From the NCBI RefSeq assembly GCF_001625195.1, contig NC_054390.1, positions 6,359,222 through 6,423,221 on the forward strand: a stretch of 64,000 nt of DNA. Reading direction: 5' to 3'. A program made the position numbers and the translations under genes. The DNA comes from Drechmeria coniospora (lineage: Eukaryota > Ascomycota > Sordariomycetes > Hypocreales > Ophiocordycipitaceae). Of the stretch, positions 57,144-64,000 are shown one piece after another (the first letter of the stretch is position 1; each line of letters starts with the position of its first letter). The notes under the pieces were generated by a model. It was not told where the DNA came from. It ran no database searches and was given only the letters and a program-made list of their open reading frames with translations.

Positions 57144-59616
57144 CGCCCCTCGCCTTGAACTGGCACCGTACCGATCCACAATATGTACAACAAAACGATG
57201 TGACGACAGCATGACCTCGCAGTTCCGTCGCGTCTCGGGAGATGACCTCTGCCGAGCCAGCGCCGCATGGAGCATGGAAGTGGGCAGCACAGACGTCGGC
57301 GTACCGGAAAGAAGAGTAGAAGAGTGCAACTGTCCACGGAGACTCGGGGATGGATGTGCGGAGGAAGGCGGTGCAGATTTCTCGGCCGGGAACCGGGAAG
57401 GGCGGCCGCGTTCGCGTGGTAGACGCATACGATAATACGACCAACCGTTGAATGCTAGAGCCACGACACAGGTGCTTGCCTCCGTTTCGGTCCGTTCTTT
57501 GACGAGAAGCCCACATTAGCCTATTTCCGTTCCAATGCATAGGACAGGTCGTCCGTCGAGAGCCTCCTGCAGGAAGCTGCGATGCCTTTCTTGACCGAGT
57601 GTGGAGGTCGCAGACATTGCCGCTTCAACCGCGGGCGCATGCATTCTAATACATGAGAGCCGAAATAGCATAGCAGTCGGATGCATCCCGAACTGAACAA
57701 TGTTCGAGGTTCATATTAGTCCAACTAACATTGCTACGACGAGAGAGAGGTCCGCAACCAGCGGGCAGCCGAGCCCCCCTTTGCCGCGCCGGTGCGCTTG
57801 TTCCCGTCCTCCTCCTCGCTACGTAGCAAAGATGGCCATGCAAGGTGCACACATTCCCAAGGTAGCCGCCCAGCGGGTATCCCATTCCATCATATGCACC
57901 CTTCTCCGAGCCTCGCACGCGACTCGGTGCTTCCACCGTACATACGCTTCATCGTCCAGCATCTCGCATTGAACCCACGTCATCGCAAGCCCTGCTCGGC
58001 AGGTCCAGGGGTAGGGCCGACACCGGTGTGTCATGGCTGCTCGGCAGCACCAGTTGACGGCTGCCCACTTGCGGAAGGTTCGCGTCGAGATGTGCCACGG
58101 AGCGCCTCGGCCAGGGCTAATCCGGTGATCCGTTCTCTGCTCACGCGTTGGGGCGACAGGGACAAGAAACAGCGGCTCGCAACGAAGTCAATAGTCATGT
58201 CGGTCGGCCAGCCGACTACGAGCATGCGAGGGAAGGGCAGTTTCGGACATGCGCCGCATGAGTTTCGGCAACGGAGTCGAGATGTGGTGGCAGCCGAGGA
58301 GGGCCCTTGATCAGGAGCGTGATGGGGGAGGCGCGGCAACGTGCTTCTGCACAGCAGAGGCTGCGTACCGTCCAACCCGCCAGGCGCATCCCGTTGGCCC
58401 AGCCTCGCTCCTCCAACACCTGACATTCCCGGTGGATGCAGGCATCCTAGCAACGATCCTGTCAGTGTCGGCCTTGGCCCAAAGGTATCCCAGATACTTT
58501 CGAGCCTTGGCTATGCAACGATGCATGTTGGTGTGATGGCGGCCCCAGTGATCCGATACCAGAGACCAGCTCCGTCCCGGCTTCTCCTGGGGTTGAGAGA
58601 CGAATGGAAAAAACAGCATATGGGCTCATGATAGGCCTTGGAAACAGCAGATTTGTGATTCGGCATCAAGCCGAACGTTCCGTGCTTTCCGTCCGTGCAG
58701 TCGTATCGTGTTGCCCAGCGTTATCATGCTTGTTTATTCGTCAAATGATCATAGGCCGTCGTGAAAAGGCATCGCTAGAAAGGACCAAAGCAAAGGAAAG
58801 AAATGAAGGCAACGTGAGATGCCAATGTACAAGCAGGGTGTCTATCACCCAGCCTAGGGCCCCTCGATGCCACGCCGGGGGCAGAGATGAGAGTGGCGAG
58901 AAGTGAATGAGGGCGAATGGAAACTGGGGTTCCCGAATCAAAGAGGGGAGGGGGGGAGGGGGGGTTCTGTCTCGGACGGAGCCGAGCTCCGTGCATTGCT
59001 GCATTCCTCTTATCTGTACGTCAAGGGAACCCATGGAAGTAAAGGAGAAAATATAGACAACCGCCCAAAAAAGGGGGCAAGTCGCAAGCCGCTTATGTGC
59101 CGAGGTGCCTGTCCATGATGCAAATGCAACGCATCCAAATGTCGGATCGGTGAATGAGCGACGCCCGTGGCAGGACGAGGGCGGAAAATATGCGAAGAAG
59201 ATGGCGACAAATCGAGCTAGCGACTGTCGAGGTACAGGCCGCGGCAGATGTCAAAGCCCACGCAGGCCATCGATGCTGCAGGGAGCAAGGGGAGAGTTCA
59301 GCAAGGGGCGGTGAAAGGTTTGGAGGAGAAGCTGGAACATGATGCACGACGCGGCAAAGCCGCCTCCCAATGTGAGTGGATGGTTGCGGAGCCGCTCCAA
59401 CTCCGAACGCGATGCAACAAAACGCCAGTGCCAATATGCTCGTGGGGAGATTGTGTGCGTATGCCGCCGCGGAGGACCGACTGGAGGGATGCGTGTTGGC
59501 TTGGTTTGACCACTCGAGCGCCGGGAAGGTTGGGCCGTGACGGTTCGACACTAGAGGGTCTTGGCCACGGGATCGGCGTCCCCGGCGACGGCCGTCCCGG
59601 CGACGGGCGTTGGTTG
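57144..59616. other. Large convergent 3'-3' gap with no gene supported
   Basis: 2.5 kb between two stop codons. GC is moderate and open frames reach ~170 codons on both strands, but none shows a recognisable domain or consistent splice structure. G-rich runs lie at 58945-58966. The palindromic upstream motif was not seen. Confidence 0.45.
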
Positions 59617-60621
59617 TCACATGATGGTGGCATACTCGTGATAGCGATCCCATCCGAAGCCGCCGATGCCGACGCTGACTCCGCATTGGGGTGCCAGCAT
59701 GCTCGGGAGAGGCAGGTTAGGGACGAGGGTCGAAAGGGCCGGCGCGGCGAAGAAGTCGGCGGCAGACTCGGGCGGCTGGCCAAAGGCCGGTGGCGGCGAC
59801 GGCACAGGCATCTCGCTCACGGTCATCCCCCCCCAGAGGGGCGACGGCTGATTCGAGTCGGCCGTCGTCGACGTGATGCTGGGGCTCGAGGACAGGACCC
59901 TCCAGGCATCGACGGGCATCGTCACGGACGGCCACAGGTTGGGAATGGGCGAACTGGGCAGCGGCGGCGGCTGACGGACGACGTCGACGACGCGAGGCGG
60001 GGGCGGCAGCAGCGGCTTCATGAGATGGAAGATGGCACGCTTGACGTCGTCGCTCTTGCCGCAAAGCAGCTCGCCGGCGCCGTCCTCCTCGAGACCCTCG
60101 AGGGCTTGGACGTGGGTGCGGAAGACGAACTTGTTGACGGCCTGGATGAAATCGTCGTGGAGCTTCTCGCACTGCTGGTCCTTTTCCGACCAGTCGTAGG
60201 TGCCGGCCTTGGCGTCGAGGCAGTGGATGTCCCGGTGATAGTCGACGAGGGCGTCGATGGAGTCGGACGTGAGCTTGAAGGCGACCTCGTCGCGCAAGAC
60301 CATGTCGACGTGAACGATGTAGGCCTCGACGTGAAGGAGTCGATGGCTGAAGAGGTTCTCGAGAGCGTCGGTGGGCATGTCGGCGTCGGGCAGCTTGGGC
60401 AGCATGAGCGACGCGAGGGTCCAGATGGCATCCGGCGACGAGAGCGTCTCGGCGAGGCACCTCTGGTGCTGGGCGACGCTGTTGAGGGGACGCTTGACGC
60501 GGCTTATGCGCTTGAGCGTCTGGGTGAGCCAGGGTTCGACCTTGGAAGCGAGTACGACGTTGACGGAAGAGGCCCTGGGGGCGAAGGCGGCCGCCGACGC
60601 CGGGAGAAGCTGGACAGGCAT
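59617..60621 (-). CDS. Hypothetical protein, helical N-terminal domain and Pro-rich C-terminus
   Basis: A single minus-strand exon from ATG 60621 to the stop at 59617 encodes 334 residues. The frame is open upstream, but that part is Ser/Leu/Phe low complexity from a pyrimidine-rich leader, so the start MPVQLLPASAAAF is preferred. Residues ~20-225 look folded and helical (ASKVEPWLTQTLKRISRVKRPLNS, HVEAYIVHVDMVLRDEVAFKL, QQCEKLHDDFIQAVNKFVF). The rest is Pro/Ser-rich, ending GGFGWDRYHEYATIM. An overlapping plus-strand frame of 481 codons exists but has the composition of a shadow (Arg/Gly/Asp/Val rich, no motif). I do not recognise the family. Confidence 0.7.
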   Translation of the reverse strand: MPVQLLPASAAAFAPRASSVNVVLASKVEPWLTQTLKRISRVKRPLNSVAQHQRCLAETLSSPDAIWTLASLMLPKLPDADMPTDALENLFSHRLLHVEAYIVHVDMVLRDEVAFKLTSDSIDALVDYHRDIHCLDAKAGTYDWSEKDQQCEKLHDDFIQAVNKFVFRTHVQALEGLEEDGAGELLCGKSDDVKRAIFHLMKPLLPPPPRVVDVVRQPPPLPSSPIPNLWPSVTMPVDAWRVLSSSPSITSTTADSNQPSPLWGGMTVSEMPVPSPPPAFGQPPESAADFFAAPALSTLVPNLPLPSMLAPQCGVSVGIGGFGWDRYHEYATIM

Positions 60622-61198
60622 GGCCGTCGTGGTGATGACGGATATCCGTCGAGCTTCGTCGTTTGGGTGCGTGCCGGTGCCGGTTCGGAATGACGGGACG
60701 ATGGTCCGGGAGGCGGAAGGGAGCGAGGGAAGAAGGGCGAAGAAGGCGACGGAAAAGGGCAAGAAGAGAATGGAAGGGAAGAAGAGGGAGGAGGAGGAAG
60801 GGATGCAAAAAAGGAAGAGAAGTAGACAAAGGAGGAAGTCACGGTGAGGGGAGGAGTGACAAGACGACGGAGCGCTCAGCAGGGCCAGGTTGGTAGGTTT
60901 GGGGCCTCTTTCGGCGGCGGTGCTGGCGTGGCCCAAAGAAGAGAAGAGAAGAAAAATCGGGGGGTAAGAATGTGGTAAAGGTGAGGGGGGCGAGAGGGAG
61001 AGGGGGAGGAGGCGAAGGAAGAGAAGGAGGAGGTTGAAGGGGAGGGAAGGCGGTGGTGAGGACTGGAGACGGCACGAATACGACGGTCGAGGTCAGGCGC
61101 GGGCACCGACTAATATAGCTGCTACCTGGAAGGACTCTGCTCGGACGGCCACGGCGCATCGCAGGTATCAATGGCAACAGAGGCTACCATTGTCTACG

Positions 61199-61226
61199 CC
61201 TGCCTGCCTGCCTGCCTGCCTGCCTG
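61199..61226 (+). repeat. CCTG tetranucleotide repeat (7 units)
   Basis: Seven perfect CCTG units in non-coding sequence. Confidence 0.9.
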
Positions 61227-61809
61227 TACCTTGCACGAGAGCCGCGGCCGGTTCCGGTTCCGAGCATCAACTCCGACCGATGCCAATCAAATGACCGAAT
61301 GTGCGTGTGTGCGCATCCCTCTTGCTGCTCGTGCGAGTGAGTGAAACGCACCTTCGGTCCTGCGCACCATCCATGCAGGCAGCAGTCCGGCACGGTGAGC
61401 GCATTTACTCGCGTCTCCCTCCCGTCCTACCAACGGGTACCTGTAATCCTGACCACCCCTCCCCCTCAAACCCCAACCCCCAGATGCGTGACATGATCCA
61501 TGTACACAAGTACAGCAGGTAGGTGTGTGGTGTACTTGTACTTGCACCTGCGTCTGCATACTCCGTACTCCGTCCTCGTACGCATGATGCGCCCAACCGC
61601 AGGTAAGGAGACAAAGTACCGGCGGCGGCCCACTATCACGAATCCACGAACAAGCATCGCCATGGGCGGTCTAGATGCAGTCTTCCACGGTTTGCCTAGA
61701 ACGGCCTTGAGTCGACGGTGAAGATGGTTAAGACGAGTTGGGGCAATAGCGTCTCCGTGTCGACCCTAGCCTGGATCCACCCCCAACGCCCGCTCGATTC
61801 AAGCTCTGG

Positions 61810-61811
<2 letters not shown>

Positions 61812-61851
<40 letters not shown>

Positions 61852-61853
61852 CA
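61812..61853 (+). repeat. CAG/TAG trinucleotide repeat
   Basis: About ten CAG units followed by three TAG units and one CAG. It is non-coding, since the TAG units stop one frame and no gene spans it. Confidence 0.9.
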
Positions 61854-62971
61854 GGGCCTGCCTCGCACCTCCAACCTCCAAAATGCCGAGCAGATTGGGG
61901 CACACGTCCTGTAATTCGGTCGGTCCATGGCATGACGGTGACAATGGAACGAGCCATGCGTGAAACTTGGACTGTCCCCCGGACGCCCCGTCATCGTCTC
62001 CCCACAAATTTCCCCCAGTTCGCCAGCCTAGCTTTGTTCATGACAGTGATGTAGTGGAGAGGAGAGACACGGTCACGGTGCACGTACGTCGTGAACGACG
62101 ACGACTCGCGAGTACTGTGAGCAAGTGCGGAGTTGGTGCACCATCTTGGGGACAAGGCGAGAGGGAGGGGGGGGAGGGGGCCGTCCAGCGGCTGCCCCTG
62201 CCCTGCCCTGGCTGCTGGCCCTGGTCCGTCCAGCGTTGACATGGTCCTCCTGCGTGCGTCCCAACAGGCAACGATAGGTAGCGCCATCGACCAGTGTGTG
62301 CTTGTAAGGTGCACGCCATGCTGCGCCATGGGCTAGCGCCCGAACGTACCATGAGCGTTTACTACTCACCGTACGACGACTCGCTTGCTCCATCCGTCCT
62401 TGGTTTCCGGCACTTATGAGGTCGTACTTGGCTGGCTTGCCTGTAGGTCGGTGCCGTGATAATATAACCGCAACGTGCCGCCGGCCTTTTCCGTCGTCCG
62501 CTTCCAGTTCCATTCCCATCCCATTCCATTCCATTCGCATTTGCATCTCCATCGACAGTCTCGCCAAGGCCTTCCGTCCACCACAAGCGACAGAGTCCCT
62601 TGCGAATCGTCATCGTTGGACAACCCACCTGGTACCACCAAGGCTTCCACGCGAGCACCTTGACTTGCCTCAACAACCGCATCTACCTTGGCCGGGATTC
62701 CGCCTCTCAACATCGAGGCGGCTGGTGATCCCCATCGTCGGATTCCTGCGCCGCACGGAAAGCCCTTTGACAGAGCAGGCTCACGGGCCAAGGACCCTGT
62801 CGGCTTCGGCAACGTCCCGTGACGAAGCGGAAGCGGAAACGGAAGCGGAAGGAGCGACAACGCGGACCATCGACTCATCATCTCGTCCCTCCTCGTCGAC
62901 GGCTATTGCGTCGGACGCCCCGTCTTCATAGCTGTACTTGGCGGCCACGTCACGGTCCATCTGTCTTCACC

Positions 62972-63680
62972 ATGAAGCTGCTCTCCCTCCTCGTCGGCGC
63001 CAGCCTCGCCGGCCTTGGCCTCGCCGCCCCTGCCATGGCGCCCCATCAGATCATCAAGACGGACGACGGCACCACCTTGGTCAGAACCAACATCATCAGG
63101 GTCCACGTCCCTCCGAGCCTGCCCGACACGTCGTCGTCGCCACGGCCCAACTCGGTGGCCCTGGCCGTGTCCAACTTCGCCTCGAACACACTCAACCTGC
63201 TTCGCCTCCCCGGAACGACCCGTCGCCGGACGCCCGTCTTCACCAACGACGTCAGGGCAGCCATGGCCGTGGCTGACGCGAATGGCGACGTCGTGTACGG
63301 GAGCTACGGTCGAGCCGACGACGGCGCCTGGGGTCACCTGTACAGGAGGCCCTTTCACATCTGCTCACGGCGCCTGAGCTTGCGGGATGCGATGCCTTTC
63401 ATCGTCCTCGCCCTCTTCTTCTCCGTCTTCATCACCTGCTCGCTGTGGACGAGGTACGTTCACACTATTTCCCATCCCTTCTCGCCATGTCCTGCCTCCC
63501 CTTGCCGGTGGCGTTGCTGACCTCGAGCTTGTCAGGTCCGGGCTGGACGAGGAAGCCGACCCCTTGTTCGATTCCGACGAGGCCAAAAAGGGCCGTCTCG
63601 CGCGGAAGCTGGACCATGTCGAGTATCTTTCCGAGAGGGATCCGGTTGATCCTACCGAGGAGGCCAAAATTTTCCTATGA
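62972..63680 (+). CDS. Small secretory-pathway membrane protein, unknown function
   Basis: Two exons, 62972-63453 and 63536-63680, encode 208 residues. The 82-bp intron has donor GTACGT and acceptor CAG. A clear signal peptide (MKLLSLLVGASLAGLGLAAPA) is followed by ~115 residues that would lie in the lumen or outside the cell. They include LVRTNIIRVHVPPSLPDT and AAMAVADANGDVVYGSYG. One transmembrane segment sits at ~140-158 (MPFIVLALFFSVFITCSLW). The short acidic/basic cytoplasmic tail has DEEADPLFDSDEAKKGRLARKLDHVEYL. The layout is that of a type I single-pass protein. No domain is recognised. The start is the ATG that gives the signal peptide; the frame is open upstream without comparable sequence. 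Confidence 0.85.
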
Positions 63681-64000
63681 TCCTTGGGCCGGAAGGGCGA
63701 GTCGAAACCCGCAGCACGCCAGGCGGGAGAGCGACAGGAGAACGGCCGACCGACCTCGACGACGAGAGGTGTAACGAGAGGAGGCCGCGCGGTGGGGCGG
63801 GGGAGCGGACCCCGGTCTTGGTCTCACGATCGGCCTTGTTGCTGCTGAAAATTGACAAAAGATCCCCCACCCCACGGCGGAGGAGGAGGGGTGCAGCGCC
63901 GCCTGCCGCTACCTGCGGTGGCAGGTTGGAAGCCGAGGCCACCCCGTGACGGGCCAGCATCGAACTTTGCCAAACCATGGCTCCCACCTCGTTGTACGAG
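63681..64000. other. Right edge, no gene seen
   Basis: 320 bp of GC-rich sequence after the last stop codon. Open frames here are short and overlap in several phases. Confidence 0.5.

Larger units (their letters stand above)
60622..62971. other. Divergent gap between the two right-hand genes
   Basis: 2.35 kb. It holds G+A-rich sequence (60700-61070, the leader of the minus-strand gene), a CCTG repeat, a small GTAC-rich patch (61490-61620, with ACTCCGTACTCCGTCC), a CAG/TAG repeat and the GC-balanced promoter of the membrane-protein gene. No gene is supported. Confidence 0.45.

Noticed and set aside
57144..59616. Hidden gene in the large convergent gap
   Set aside because: Open frames are short, overlap on both strands and carry no recognisable motif or consistent introns.
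59248..60693. 481-codon plus-strand frame over the right-hand hypothetical gene
   Set aside because: Gly/Arg/Asp/Val-rich shadow composition; the minus-strand reading contains balanced, folded-looking sequence.

Overview
The window is nuclear DNA of a filamentous ascomycete (Pezizomycotina). The GC-rich codon use, the short introns (about 50-230 bp) with CTRAY-like branch sites, and the protein sequences best fit a Sordariomycete, probably Hypocreales. A family such as Ophiocordycipitaceae is only a guess. I assign 22 protein genes (one truncated by the window edge), one tRNA gene and 44 introns, all by reading the sequence. No mobile element, CRISPR array, secondary-metabolite cluster or viral sequence is visible.

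Layout. 1-9.7 kb: 3' end of an unrecognised gene (+), a GTAC-rich repeat block, a Hal4/Sat4-type kinase (+) and a disordered protein (-). 9.7-17.6 kb: a gene-poor gap with repeats. 17.6-21.3 kb: a dense set of a ZNF511-like zinc-finger protein (+), splicing factor Bud31 (-), complex I subunit NDUFA6 (+), RNA polymerase I/III subunit AC19 (-) and tRNA-Lys(UUU) (+). 21.5-28.7 kb: a Sip3/Lam3-type BAR-PH-VASt protein (-) and release factor eRF1 (-). 30.3-35.1 kb: a crotonase-fold enzyme (+), a DUF1770 protein (+) and a DDT/WHIM-like chromatin protein (-). 37.8-42.1 kb: ribosomal protein uL2 (+) and a DUF3074 START-like protein (+). 42.3-50.6 kb: Trm732/THADA (-), ribosomal protein uL1 (+) and GPI mannosyltransferase Smp3 (-). 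53.2-57.1 kb: Skp1 (+), ribosomal protein eL39 (-) and Arl1 (+). 59.6-63.7 kb: a hypothetical protein (-) and a small secretory-pathway membrane protein (+).

How the genes relate. This is a typical eukaryotic housekeeping region, not an operon or cluster. Many genes serve the translation apparatus (uL2, uL1, eL39, eRF1, AC19, Trm732, tRNA-Lys). Others serve trafficking or lipids (Arl1, Sip3/Lam3, Smp3), ubiquitin ligation (Skp1) and respiration (NDUFA6). Several pairs share short divergent promoters, and some of these carry a CACGTG box.

The most unusual signal lies outside genes. A palindromic motif, GTACGGAGTAC, and related GTAC-rich sequence fill AT-richer blocks. By eye these blocks occur only in gaps that flank at least one gene start and are missing from all convergent 3'-3' gaps. 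A related oddity is that 17 of the 44 intron donors begin GTACG, far more than begin GTAAG.
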